This document shows, one piece after another, positions 22,552 to 33,973 of a stretch of 64,000 nt of DNA. Location: contig OY720344.1 of NCBI GenBank assembly GCA_963082975.1, forward strand, positions 78,480,053 through 78,544,052, in the 5' to 3' direction. Under the pieces are notes generated by a model. That model ran no database searches, had not been told where the DNA came from, and saw only the letters and a list, made by a program, of their open reading frames with translations. This DNA comes from Labia minor (lineage: Eukaryota > Arthropoda > Insecta > Dermaptera > Spongiphoridae). The position numbers and the translations under genes were made by a program. Each line of letters begins with the position of its first letter. Position 1 is the stretch's first letter.

Positions 22552-22899
22552 TTAATCATCTAAAATTTCAACCTCATCATCTACATCATCAACAGTTACA
22601 TTTAATTGAGTGTAAAATGATTGATAGGCTGGAGGTATATAAGGCAATAATGTTTGTACATTTTTAATTTTCTTTTCTGCTATTTTTAATGGCTCGTTGT
22701 ATTTAAGATTAATATCTGACAAGGTTATCATTACAGGTCTACCTTGTTTTAAGACATAAATTTTCCTGTATTCTCCATTAACTGTGTTTTTAACAAAAAA
22801 TGATCCAATATTCTCTGATTTAAAGCAAAAGCTATACGTTCCTGAAAATTCCAAGTTTGTCTTATCAGAAAAGCGTGCTTTTTTGTTTATATTCGCCAA
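22552..22899 (-). CDS. TIR-transposon-encoded protein, C-terminal part
   Basis: 115 aa, including NGEYRKIYVLKQGRPVMITL and LLPYIPPAYQSFYTQLN, ending in an acidic tail (DDVDDEVEILDD). The listed Met may be internal, because a GT/AG intron could join it to the upstream frame at 23069-23308. The LPYIPPxYxxFY pattern resembles uncharacterised transposon proteins of invertebrates (from memory, not checked). Function unknown; no catalytic DDE residues can be assigned. This region is deleted in copy 2. Confidence 0.45.
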   Translation of the reverse strand: MANINKKARFSDKTNLEFSGTYSFCFKSENIGSFFVKNTVNGEYRKIYVLKQGRPVMITLSDINLKYNEPLKIAEKKIKNVQTLLPYIPPAYQSFYTQLNVTVDDVDDEVEILDD

Positions 22900-23114
22900 C
22901 AGAGGCTCATAAGAATAAGTCTTTTTGACTCATTTTTGTTACTATAAATGGTTTTTTTCGGTTTGATTTTTGAATGACATCTAGCCAACCTTCTGGTGAA
23001 TATATTTGCTCGTTGTTGGGCAATAACATCTTAAGCCACATGGCATACAATACTTTTGCATAAATTATTTACAAAATATTTTTACATAAAAACGTGGTAA
23101 GCCAAAAAAATAAA

Positions 23115-23308
23115 AAACTATAACCTATCTCAGAAGAATCTGTCGACATATTATCGTTATTTGGTACAAAGTCTTTGTCGACACAACTGTCATCACTCTC
23201 CTCAAAAAACTCAGGACTAGAACGGTTATTTTCACGAATAATTGCTCTTGAACGAAGACATAAACCAGAAGTCGACGCCATATTGATGTGGCTTACCATG
23301 CTCTTCAC
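23115..23308 (-). CDS. TIR-transposon-encoded protein, N-terminal exon
   Basis: The frame begins in the subterminal repeat (MKSMVSHINMASTSGLC) and continues with an acidic, Ser-rich segment ESDDSCVDKDFVPNNDNMST. It is preserved almost unchanged in copy 2 (39536-39729). After SSEIG a GTTATA donor could start an intron; beyond it the frame turns hydrophobic and implausible. The second Met (MASTSG) is a better start than the first, which lies in the transposon end. Function unknown. Confidence 0.4.
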
Positions 23309-23494
23309 GTAAGAAAATGAAGTAATTTTGCCAACACCAACAACATGATTTAGCGATAGCAGCGGTATTTATTACGAAACAGTCAAAATAACTTTTTTAG
23401 TGGTTTAATATTGTTCCCGCCATATGATAAATGCAATAAAACAATTTTCGGCAAAAGTGTGGCTTACCACTGTTTCGCTCTAAGGTCTTCAATT

Positions 23495-24439
23495 ATAAGA
23501 ATATTTTTATATTTAATTATAACGCATAAAGAGAATTACATAATTTGTATCAAAAAGAAAGTTTTTTTTATATAAAAATCTTGAACCTTAAGAATAGGTT
23601 AGAACTTAAGAAAATAACATAAAATCGAACTTAAAGGAACTGGTAATAGTGGCTGAGATGGTTCAGGAGGACATGTATGCCTCGTGAATTAATCGCTGTG
23701 GTTATGAATTAGCAGGTTGTTCAAGAAAATGGAAATAGATCAGTTGTGATTAATTTATTTTTTGTAAGATGTGAGTGTTGAAGTAAAGAGGTCATATGTT
23801 AATTTCCATTTTCAGAATAAATAGGGTACGGTTTGGTTTAGAATATTCATATTAATAGTAATATTCTAATTTCTAATTTTTTCATTTTCTTTTAGTTTAG
23901 TTTCATTTCAATTATCAAAGTAAAATTAAATAAGAACATAAATAAAAACTTAATTTAATCTTTATTAAAATAGACTTTCTATAGTATTAAAAACATAAAA
24001 GAACATAAGGAAAAACGTAAAAAAAAGAAAAAGAAAACATCTAACAACAACAATAAAAAATAAATAAATAGAAAGTAATGTTTAAATTACAATTGAAAGG
24101 ATGAATAAAGGCTTGAAGGGATGAAAGGGTAGGTCAAGAAGGGGTTGAAAGAACCATTCCCTTCAACTTGTTACATCTCATCCATGTTTCCTATTTGAAA
24201 TTTACAATTGGACAAATGAAAATACAAAAAAGAGAGTGAAAGAGAAAGTGAAAGAGGAATTTGAGAACACTTTTACTAAGGGAAACATTGAATTTAATTA
24301 AAATATTACATTGCTCATATTCATTATATTAGGTTATATTTTAGTCAAACAAATCCAGAAAAAATACTAATAATATTTAGGATACTGTTAAACAGAGGTT
24401 TTCAACCTTTATATTACTAATTCTATATATTCATTAAGG
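23495..24439. other. Unassigned intron sequence
   Basis: AT- and purine-rich; includes a GAAAGGG-rich stretch (24080-24160). No element recognised. Confidence 0.4.
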
Positions 24440-24690
24440 TTTTCAAAGTTGTTATTATTATTTGCGGGTTATTTTCACATTTTATTGAGAGATTTGAGTC
24501 TCAACATTTCTGCATCCATTTTGGTGCCATTTTCAAGAGACTATTTTAGAAAAAAATTTTTAGACTTCTATATCTTAGTCTGTGTGACCAGGAGTCAATG
24601 TTGGGATTTTGGGTTGAATAGTTGGGTAATCTTTGACTTGCATTTTGAAGTTCTAAATAATCCCTGTCACTAGGACTAACACTAAAATAC
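24440..24690 (-). mobile_element. Penelope-like element terminal fragment
   Basis: Parallels 16740-17000: CATCCATTTTGGTGCCATTT matches CACCCATTTTGGCGCCATTT, and CTTAGTCTGTGTGACCAGGA matches CTTAGTCTGTGTGACCAAGG, followed by GGGATTTTGGGTTGA in both. Only the end region is present; the coding part is lost. Confidence 0.75.
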
Positions 24691-24885
24691 GTCTGGCTTA
24701 TACGACATTTATACGACATTTATATATAAAGAGAGAGAAAGAGAGAGAAAAGAAGGTATAATCAGGAAATAATTTGAGAAATTCGTTTGGTTTAGTCAAC
24801 GTTTCAAAGATCAAAAACCATTATTTTTGAAGATCAAAAATCGTTATTGTACAAATATTATGTTCTATATACAAAAAATTGAAAA

Positions 24886-24888
<3 letters not shown>

Positions 24889-24927
<39 letters not shown>
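24889..24927. repeat. TA microsatellite
   Basis: About 19 TA units, close to Penelope-like fragments, as in the other copies. Confidence 0.85.
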
Positions 24928-24932
<5 letters not shown>

Positions 24933-25315
24933 TCAATAATATTTATTAAAGTATTTTATGAATGAAATCAATATTTCTTAAAATTGACACGCTTCCCTTT
25001 GCACTAGTCGGCGCCTTCCAGTTTAGAAAACGCTGCTCTGAAATATATTTCTTAAATATCTTTATGTATATATCCTCTTTTTAATAATAAAGTAGTGGTT
25101 TAATAATAGAAAATAATTACTCTAAGTTAAAAAGAAGAAGAATGAGTTAATTATTAAACAAATAAATAAGGATAATTATATAACATACCTATTCATAATA
25201 TACTACAATTAAAAGTATTAATATGATAATTCAAATAAGTATTATTATTAAGTTTAAATTATAGTTTAATATTGAAATCTGTTTTCATTTAAAAACTAAA
25301 AATTAATAATCTTAC

Positions 25316-25361
25316 CTGGCATTTGCGAAGCCTCTTTTTTTTCTTATCTTTCTGATTCTCT
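25316..25361 (-). CDS. Host gene micro-exon, lysine-rich
   Basis: 46 nt with acceptor TACATTTAG and donor GTAAGATT. Incoming phase 2 (split codon GGA), outgoing phase 0. It encodes ENQKDKKKKRLRKCQ, a strongly basic stretch that could act as a nuclear-localisation or nucleic-acid-contact segment (inference). The alternative acceptors four and two bases away give an immediate stop or a wrong phase, which fixes this start. Confidence 0.75.
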
Positions 25362-25769
25362 CTAAATGTAACAAAAATATATACAATATTTTTAGTATAA
25401 TATATTTAAGTAATAATATATTAAAATAATCTTATATATAAATAAATAATAAATATCTAACATTATCTAATCTTATTATAGTAACAAAAATAGGTATGTG
25501 AAACTATACGTTTTCGCGGGACTATTATACAGGGTAGGTTGAATAAATGTTTGGAAAATCAAATTATTTTAATTAAATAATTAACTTTATCAAATCAAAA
25601 AAAAATATATATTTTTAAATAACGTATGATATATTTTATATTTTATTTTAAATATTAGTTCCCTCACCTGATTCATATTAATAAAAAAAATAATAACTTG
25701 ATAATTAACATCAAGTCAAAATTGAAAAAAAACAATTATAAAATGTAGGAGAGAAATTGTAAATTGTAT

Positions 25770-26080
25770 CTCAACCTTTAGGCGCCGTTTTCAAGAGAGT
25801 TTTGAGAAGGCTTGTATGACCTAGAATTATAATTGATCTTTTGGATTAAATGGATGGGAAGTGTTTGACTAACTGTGTTTGAGTCCTCAAAAATCTGGAC
25901 TGTAGCATTGTCTCTGACACTAGCACTGTCACAGATACTAGCACAAGCACCTCCCCTATCACAGTCTAGCACTAACATCGTCACTATCACTGACACTAAA
26001 ATTGTCACTATCATTCATCAGTCGTTTTTATCACAAGCGGTCATTAGCACAAGCATTGTTACTGGCACTGGTTTATATTA
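25770..26080. repeat. Penelope-like remnant followed by imperfect CAC-based hexamer repeat
   Basis: 25780-25860 resembles Penelope ends (GGCGCCGTTTTCAAGAGAG, then decayed GGATTAAATGGATGGG). From about 25905 to 26066 the sequence has 6-nt periodicity, CACNNN (CACTAGCACTGTCACAGATA, CACTATCACTGACACTAAAA). Both strands are open over it, which is a by-product of the periodicity rather than a gene. Confidence 0.55.
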
Positions 26081-26089
26081 AAGAACTTT

Positions 26090-27780
26090 TAAAAATAATA
26101 ATTTTAATAATAATAAATATATATACTTTCATATTACTTTCAATTCTTTTCCCATCCCCTGTCCATTCTTAAAATGCCTCTTAAAATGCCTTATTCTTTT
26201 TCTATCTGTCCTTTTTGTAATCTCCTATTATCTTAAGAACCATTATTTATCTCTGTTAATACTGCAAATGTACAATAAACAAACAAATAAATATTGAAAA
26301 CAATCATATAAAAATAAAAATAAAAAAAATTGAATTTTTAATTGCTAGGTATACCACTTTCGTTTTCATAAATATTACGAATAAGTTCATTTATCATTTC
26401 TATATTCTCTTTATTTAAAATTTAAAATTCAATTTAAGCTTAATAGTTCATTGAATAAATAACAAAACACATTCAATGACATTTATATTTATCTTCATTA
26501 TACATTTTCATCTAATTAATGAAATTGATCTGCTGTTTTATAAATAGAGAAGTGGACTAGAATATCAATAATATATGCAATTTATTATATTATAATATAC
26601 ATAAATGAATGAATTGAAATAGAAGGATGTAAAATTTATTTCATTTAAACGAATCCGTTGAAAAGTGCATTCATTTATTTAATATTTAGTTCTAACCCTT
26701 ATATTAGCTAATTAATGAATTGAATTATTTATGATTTGAAAATTTAAAAATAACAAAATAGTATATACTAGATAACTAGATAATTGAAGGTTAATTATAT
26801 CGTAAACATATATTAATATTCTATGTAGTTAAATGTAATAAGTTGATAGTTGGTCTCATTTGTTTCACAAAGTAATTGTTTGTCATTCCATCCAATTGTA
26901 TTACAATAATAATAAAATTGTTAAAATTTAAATTATATCGCACTCTACTTTATTAATAGATACGTATATATATATATATATATGTACTTAAATATATATG
27001 CCACACCTGGGAAAACTTGCCTGTTTCATGTACTTTCATAGTTTAGTAGTATATTTACATTCAATCTTTTTGTTTATATAATTTCCAAAGCATAATTATA
27101 CGAAATCATCCCAATATATTTTATATTTAAGGGTTGTTAATTTGTTTTACAAGTCCATTTAATTTCCATTCCCACAAAAATGAATTGAACACAAGTAATA
27201 AGTGTGTATATGTATAATATATATCTTTTCTCTTTTCAATTTCATTTAAGTAGTTTTGTATCCCAATGGAACTAACTGGAGTGGTTGAAGATGAAAGTTG
27301 TGAATTGACATCCCTTCTCTTTAGTTTAATGGATTACTTTCTATACTTCAAAGATAGAAATGACTTTTCTACACAATTATTTATCTAGTAATTGAATTAT
27401 ATAAATATTAGTTATTGAACGTCAAACTATGTAACTGAAAGGAAGCGATTTGGATGAATTGGGCCAAAATACAGGAATAGACACACACAGAAAAATCTCA
27501 TTTACATTTGTTTTCAATTTATATACTGTTCAAAGTACAACAGTTTATTGAGTATAATCTGTAATTGAAATAATCAATTGAATAATTCATTTACTAATGA
27601 TAATTTATTTATTGGATAGGATTTTTGCATCTGGGGATGAAGTAAAAGAGTAAAAGTAAACCAATTCAATATATTAAAAATACTGTAATCATCATGAAAA
27701 GGGTATATGAAATTTAACTATGAAAACAGTCGCCCCTCAAAGACAAAGATGAAAATATTCACAAGATTATAGTGGTTTTA
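26090..27780. other. AT-rich intron sequence without recognised element
   Basis: Contains a short TA tract near 26965-26985. No frame or repeat partner was recognised. Confidence 0.4.
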
Positions 27781-27787
27781 TAGTGGT

Positions 27788-28141
27788 ATTTAGTAACAAA
27801 GAGGATCAGTATTAACATACAAAATCTTAATATACAAAATGCAGAATATGAATATGTAGAAAAATTGAATGTATTCACGAAGGTTAATAATATTTGAGAA
27901 GAATTTAAATCGAGGTTGTAAAGAGGCTTATCTCAACAAAATTATTATCAAAAGGAATCAAAATTAAAATATATAAAACAATTATTTTGCCTGTTGTATT
28001 ATATAGGTGTGAGGCATGGTCTATGACCCTGGGAGAGGAGAATAGATTCAGAGTATTTGAGAATAGGATTCTTCCCAGCATTTATTGGCCAAAGAAAGAT
28101 AAGGTCACCGGGGAATAGCGGAGGCGCTCTGAGCAGCTAGT
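27788..28141 (+). pseudogene. LINE fragment, family D copy 2 (reverse-transcriptase C-terminal remains)
   Basis: Translation gives fragments of the LINE C-terminus: LISTKLLSKGIKIKIYKTII, LPVVLYRCEAWSMTLGEENR, FRVFENRILPSIYWPKK, then VTGE. At 28122 the coding region is joined directly to the 3' terminus GGCGCTCTGAGCAGCTAGT, so the last part of the gene and most of the 3' UTR are deleted. It matches 52230-52420 upstream. Clade not resolved. Confidence 0.75.
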
Positions 28142-28231
28142 ATAATATAATCTAAATATTCAAATAACATTTTATATTTATTTTAAAATATTATTATTTT
28201 TAAATTATCCTTATTTTATTTGAATATTTTT

Positions 28232-28863
28232 ACCGACCGACGATAGTAAGGGAGGTATTGTTTTCACACCAAATTTCACATGTGGAGATTTTTACATATC
28301 TCCAGGAATCATGCATTTTCTTAACAGAAAAAAGTATTTTTAGCATGATGTCTGTCCGTCCGTCCGTATAGATGTGTACAGCCTGAACGGCTCAACCGAT
28401 TTTGATGAAATTTGGTATATTTACTTAATGCATCAGTGGGATGAATTGATCAACTTTTGGTGCAAATCCGGAAACCGGAAGTGGTAGTATTAGCGATCGA
28501 CGATAGGAAGGGAAGGGTTATTTTCACACCAAATTTCACATGAGGAGATTTTTTTACATATCACCACGAATGTATTGGTTTTATCCTCGGGAAAAATCAT
28601 CTTCATTATGTTTTTCTTAATTTAAAATTATATGACGTCACCCAGCCCTTCATGACGTCACAGCCTCGGGTAACGCCGGGTAACGCCAGCTACTTCAGCT
28701 ATATATTATAAATAAAATAAAATTAAAAATATTTATGTTATATCCATATCTGTTTTTTATTACATTAATAGATATATTAAAATTATTTGAAATTGTTTCT
28801 GTAGCTGGAAAATAATTTACTTCAAACCGTCGGTCGGTTCGGACCTGGCCACAGGTCAACTTA
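28232..28863 (+). mobile_element. Family C (HINE-like) element, complete copy
   Basis: The cleanest copy. The left end is ACCGACCGACG (28232-28242). A TCCG microsatellite at about 28353-28366 is followed by CTCAACCGATTTTGATGAAA. Two TGACGTCA palindromes lie 20 nt apart near 28633 and 28652. Near the right end CGTCGGTCGGT (28828-28838) is the inverted partner of the left end, just before the hairpin GACCTGGCCACAGGTC (28842-28857). No coding capacity. Confidence 0.75.
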
Positions 28864-28864
28864 T

Positions 28865-29230
28865 TTCATAATTGTTCACTTTAGCATATTTATCATGGAT
28901 TTGAATAAAACTTTACCAGTGGATTCCTTTTTTAATTCCAAAGAAATTGTCAATATGCAATATTTGTCGGTCACTTCTAGTTTACGAGATAAAAATTATT
29001 AAAGTTTGCATGTAAATTCGATTTAGATATCATATTTATAATGTTTTATTGATATGGTCACTATAGGGCTTCACTAATTTTCAGTTTTTTTCATTCGGTT
29101 TGAATTTAGAAATATTAAAAAAATAATTAATTAAATAATTTTCCTATATCGAAACGGAACCGAAAAAAACCGGAAAATTATTGAATAAGTGAATAATTTG
29201 TGAATTAGTCAATAAAACAGTACTTAATGG
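28865..29230 (+). repeat. Family G copy 2
   Basis: Matches the left arm and centre of 9848-10410 (CATGGATTTGAATAAAACTT, CTAGTTTACGAGATAA, ATTTTCAGTTTTTTTCATTC). The centre has self-complementary CGGTTT/AACCG segments. It directly follows the family C element. Confidence 0.6.
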
Positions 29231-30320
29231 CACATTTCGACGTTCATAACCAGTTAATCTATCAAATAACGTATTATTTCGTGCCGAATGAAAGATAATA
29301 TAACTTCTATTGTTTGTTTTTGTGTTATTTTTTATTCAAAGGCAAATGTAAAGTAATATTTGACCAATCAAGTTATTTCATCTTCATCATTTGTTTGTTA
29401 ATCATTAATGTGGGAATGTTGTGTGAAAAAGAGATTATACTATAGTGTGTTTCTTCTTTTTAATGAATTTTTTTATATCTTAACAGTGTTGAGATAAATA
29501 ACATTTTCTTTAATTAAATCATAAGACAGGATATTGCAGCCTAAAAGAGAAGTAATTTTTCAAAGATTCCCATTTCTTCTATCTCATTTTTTCATTTTTC
29601 TTTGAAGATATTAGTTAAATACATCGTGATTTTTCTTTTATATTGTAAAAGATAATAATAATAATAGTAATAATAATAATTTCCATTAAAAAAAGTAAAA
29701 TAATGACGGAAGGGAAATAATAATTCAAAAGTAAAATATTTTTTGTTCTTCTTCAGAAATTAATCTTTATAAATTGAAAGACTACTTTTTGTCATTGATC
29801 TTTCCGTACATTCATATCATAATATTTTGTTTTATTATTAGTAGTAGTATTTATATAAGACCGGTTGAGAATGATTTTAAATTAATTTTAAAATACAGTC
29901 TAAACAAAATAATTTTTGATCATTCGTTTTTCTTCATTGTCAATAGAGATAGTAAATAAATGGAGGATTAAATGAAAAAGAAACATTTTCTGCACAATAA
30001 ATTTAAATGATTTGTTATTTTGATTTTCATCCCAGTATTCAATACCAAACAACGATTCTGAGAGCGGGGTTTAACTTTTATTATTTGAATTGTCTTTTTC
30101 CAGAAATAATCACGAATAAATAATAAATAGATATAAGATTTTAAGTAAAACGATTTTTGGTCAAATTATAATTTATATTTTTTATTTATTTAGTTTATTT
30201 TTTACCCCTCTTTAAAAGAAACCGTTCATATATTGATTGATTTTTTTAATTTATAGAAACAAAAGCTATTTCAATTTTTTACTTGTAGCGAGAGAAGCAA
30301 TTCAATAATAGTCTTAAAAA
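29231..30320. other. AT-rich intron sequence without recognised element
   Basis: No repeat partner or coding signature was seen; the short frame at 29774-29959 has no support. Confidence 0.4.
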
Positions 30321-30321
30321 C

Positions 30322-31300
30322 TCTGTTTTTGTAAAATTAAAATAGAGGGAGAAAAAGAGTTTCAAATTATATTCGAATAGTCTATATATTATTAATATCA
30401 GTATTTTTTTCTGAATTTAATAACAAGTTGATTTTCAAAATTTTCTATTCTTAATGCATATGATTGATTACATGTGTTAAAATTTAAACAAATTCTAATT
30501 TTTAAATTTATATACAATTTAATATGATTTTTTTTAATATTATATCAAATAGGTTGACCTGTGGCCAGGTCCGAACCGACCGACGGTTTGAAGTAAATTA
30601 AGTTCCAGCTACAGAAACAATTTCAAATAATTTTAATATATCTATTAATGTAATAAAAAACAGATATGGATATAACATAAATATTTTTAATTTTATTTTA
30701 TTTATAATATATATGTAAGACCAGGTTGTGACGTCATGAATGACTGGATGACGTCATATAATTTTAATTAAGAAAAAACTAATAAAGATGATTTTTCTCG
30801 AGGATAAAGCCATTACAAAGTGCATGATTCGTGGTGAGCTGGAAATTAATTTATTTCAAACCGTCGGTCGGTTCCGACCTGGCCACAGGTCAACTTATTT
30901 TGTGTTAAGAAAATGCATGATTCGTGGAGATATGTAAAAATCTCCACATGTGAAATTTGGTGTGAAAACAATACCTCCCTTACTATCGTCGGTCGGTAAA
31001 AAAGAGAATTTATTAAAAATTAAATATAAAAAAGAATCCTATTAATAAAAAATTAGAATACAATAATTTTGATTTAAAACAAATTTTAAAAAAAATACTC
31101 AATTTAAAAAAGACAAAAATTTAAAACATCTCGTTTATATCATTTGTATAAAAAATCATATTTTAATTTTATATAACCATGAATTCATTTTTGCACTTAA
31201 AATATAGTTGTAATTAATAATTTATACAAAAACAAAGATAATATAATTTAGTAATTTTAATTGACGTTTTGAAAATTTTTTAGTATTCATAAAACATTAA
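30322..31300 (+). repeat. AT-rich repeat, filled-site copy (pairs with 6500-7080)
   Basis: Colinear with 6500-7080, interrupted between ATATCAAA and AAAGAGAATTTA by a family C composite (about 30550-30999). Confidence 0.65.
30550..30999 (-). mobile_element. Composite family C insertion
   Basis: Starts with the hairpin end (AGGTTGACCTGTGGCCAGGT) in minus orientation and runs through the TGACGTCA pair to about 30838. It then switches to a plus-oriented 3' end (30838-30897) and to a minus-oriented 5' piece (30900-30999) ending in CGTCGGTCGGT. It behaves as one inserted unit when compared with the empty site at 6743-6757. Confidence 0.7.
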
Positions 31301-32458
31301 AAATAAAAATTTCGAATAGATTGTTAATTATATTATTAATTTTTAATTATTACTAATGAATTATTAATTATAAAATATTGATTTGAAGAGAGGTAGATAT
31401 AAAGAAAATCGTGAAAAAGTAGATGTAATAGCATTCTTCAGCAACAAGTGTTTATTATCATTGCGCAGGCCCAAGCGGTAGTGATCTTTACTATGCTAGG
31501 GCTATCTGTCGTTATTGGAAATGTAAAACGAACACAATAATCGCCTTTAAAATGTCGATTGTTTATGTCTGGTTCAAGTTTGGGAGAAGTTTAGAGTTGA
31601 ATATGGATGAATTCAATGAGAATCACATTTCTGTTTTTCATATATTATGAAAAGTCAAAGTAAAATTAAAATGGTTACTTATTCCACACAAATCATAGTT
31701 GCTATTTAAAGTATACATGTAGGTACATATAAGAAAATACTAAGAGATAAAATATGAGAAGAAATATAAAATTGTTAATCCATAATTTTTATAAAAAGTC
31801 AAAAAATATTGAAATACCTAATATTAATAATAATAAATATATGGATTTAAATCTTAGATGAGGGGTACAGTTAACCTAATGAAGATTGTCTACACTGAGA
31901 TATAGCAGTTGTCACAAAAAAACAAATTGCTCTTCGAACTTCTTTCTCATTCATCCTATTTCGCAAGCTTTGCAAAGTTACTTTTACGAGGAAATAAAAA
32001 AAAAAAATTGAAAACTCGCTGAATCAAATGGATTATCCTCGATGAAGATTATGATGAAAAGCAAAGGCGATTTTTTCCATTTTTTTTTATTTGTTTTTGA
32101 GCTTAGTTATCAAATCTTTCTTGAAAATAATAGAAACTAAAAATATTAAATTAAATGGTATTTTTGCAAACACGATATTCTGAGCAAATCCTAACAAATA
32201 AGCACCTCTTAGTCTTCTTTAGTTCTTTGACGTTTGAAACATTGAATTATAATTCATTGAAAAATAATAGAATGTAAGAAATAATAATTGCTAAGATTGA
32301 ATAGATTTAGGGTATTTGAAATTATGATTCTACAAAAGATTTATTAACAAAAATGATTAAATTACACAAGAAGAAAATTGCATAACGAGGAAATGTATTA
32401 TCCGTATGCCTCTTTAAAGCTAAAGAGAATTATCAAATACATTATAATACCAGATTGA
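31301..32458. other. Unassigned intron sequence
   Basis: Mostly AT-rich. A GC-richer patch at 31455-31570 (GCGCAGGCCCAAGCGGTAG) is unexplained. Confidence 0.4.
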
Positions 32459-33380
32459 ATGAGTGAGAGAAGATTGCTAATAAGGAAACAAATTGGTAAG
32501 CCAACCGATTGAAGAATAAAGTTGGACAGACCAGAAAAAAGAGGAACTTGAAGGAAATGGGAATTGACTGTTTGAGAAATGTGGTTGCTACAAGGGATGA
32601 AACGATATCACGGAGGTATCGATACTTTTACTCGATACAGTATTGGTCTAAAAGTATCGATACTTTTACTCGATACAGTATTGGTCTAAAAGTATCGATA
32701 CCAATTCGATATCTAATGAGAAATATCGATACCTCGTATTTTTTCGAAGAATTTCAGGTAAATAACAACATAAAGTTCTGGTATTCTATTTATTGAAATA
32801 AACAAAAATATACATAAAAGTTTATTAATTCAGGAGGCAATAATAAAATAATACAATATAATAATTCGCATAAATTGAAATTTCTACAAACGTAATCGTA
32901 AATTTTTCTTAAATAAAAATATGAGATTTCATTTTTTTAGTTTAATTACAGTTTCAAATATGTATATCATTTTCCAATTTCAAATATTGTTTACAAACTC
33001 GAAATGTCAGTTCCATAGGTAAGAGAAATAAGATAGATAAAATCTCATATTGCTAACAACCAACAATAAAAATTAAATGTTACTGTTCTTCTGAACGAAC
33101 TTCAGCTTGCGTCGTTCGCAGCGTAGTTACAGTAAAATAGTGTTACAAACTATTCCACTTCTATCTAGTACAATTTAGTTTAAATTTATGAAATAAGATA
33201 TAAATATTCTTCCTTCAAACTAATTATCGCGGACGTGTACTTAGTATCAATTCAAGTATTAAAAGTACTTGATATCGAAAAAAGTATCGAATAAGTACTT
33301 GAATTTACTCGTATCTTTTCATCCTTAGTTGCTACAGACAAAAATTTTGGGGTTCATTAGCACAAAGCTAATTTACAAGA
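32459..33380 (+). pseudogene. LINE C-terminal fragment split by a hAT-type MITE
   Basis: 32500-32591 reads VGQTRKKRNLKEMGIDCLRN and then VVAT; across the MITE, 33336 continues with DKNFGVH. Compare the family D ending WRNVVVADKNFRVSLSH at 41220-41280. It is therefore a diverged D-type LINE end into which the 736-bp MITE was inserted. Confidence 0.6.
32592..33327. mobile_element. hAT-type non-autonomous element (736 bp)
   Basis: Exact 8-bp target duplication GTTGCTAC (32584-32591 and 33328-33335). Terminal inverted repeats AAGGGATGAAACGATA and (reverse complement of the right end) TAAGGATGAAAAGATA. Near the left end a 38-bp unit is tandemly duplicated (32616-32653, 32654-32691), each with ATCGAT palindromes. 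No coding capacity. Confidence 0.85.
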
Positions 33381-33829
33381 ATAGATAAATAAGAGAGATT
33401 AATTCTCATTAGAAATAAATAAATTGTATTTATTTAAAAAGTTTTAGTATACATATGATTATTATCTCTCCCAATAAATCTCTGATATTCAAAATTGATT
33501 ATAATTGTATAATTAAAATTTACTGGGTTATTAAAAAACTGGCCAAATTTAATTAATTTATATTACAAGAGAGGTTATTTGCAATCAATATAATAATGAA
33601 AGTGCATTGAATGGAGACTAAATGAAATGATAAAAAACTAACATTGCTTAAAGTTTTTAAGTCTCAATAATCTATTTATTACATTTTTTACGATGATATC
33701 TCTCTGTATGTATTTGTATGTTGAGGGGTGTGACAATTTTTATAGAAAGATAATAAAGCGCCAAACAAATATAAAAATCTCATTGTTGGATTTTTTTTCA
33801 GACAAGTCATTATATCTAAGAAAACTTAC
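33336..33829. other. Short LINE tail then unassigned intron sequence
   Basis: After the LINE fragment ends (about 33380) nothing recognisable precedes the host exon at 33830. Confidence 0.4.
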
Positions 33830-33973
33830 CCGATAGCATTTTCAATGATAGCAATAAACTCAGATCTGCTTTCTCGAGGAGGGGTTTTGATATCCGATTT
33901 ATGAGAATCTTTTGGGCAGTGTACTTGGCAGCCAAGATTGCATGATAATTGGCCGTCATCGCCGCTACCCCAT
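33830..33973 (-). CDS. Host gene exon with Cys/His-containing segment
   Basis: Acceptor TTGTTAG before 33973 and donor GTAAGTTT after 33830. Incoming phase 2 (split AGA, Arg), outgoing phase 2 (split GGA, Gly). In this frame it encodes WGSGDDGQLSCNLGCQVHCP, then KDSHKSDIKTPPRESRSEFI and AIIENAI. The C-x3-C-x3-C/H spacing could be a metal site (speculative). A second open frame (DGVAAMTANYHAIL) exists but leads to a stop in the exon at 20227-20394, so it is rejected. Both neighbours fit the chosen frame. Confidence 0.75.

Larger units (their letters stand above)
22125..23490 (-). mobile_element. TIR transposon, copy 1 (1366 bp), superfamily unknown
   Basis: Perfect terminal inverted repeats of about 33 bp starting GAAGACCTTAGAGCGAAACA and continuing GTGGTAAGCCACA. 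Flanked by 4-bp target duplication AATT (22121-22124 and 23491-23494). The motif TGGTAAGCCA/TGGCTTACCA recurs at least twice more inside (near 23094 and 23285), plus a variant near 22343, like subterminal transposase-binding repeats. It encodes two partial frames on the minus strand. Copy 2 is at 38800-39911. Confidence 0.85.

Noticed and set aside
25778..26081. Open frames on both strands near 26 kb
   Set aside because: Generated by the CACNNN periodic tract.
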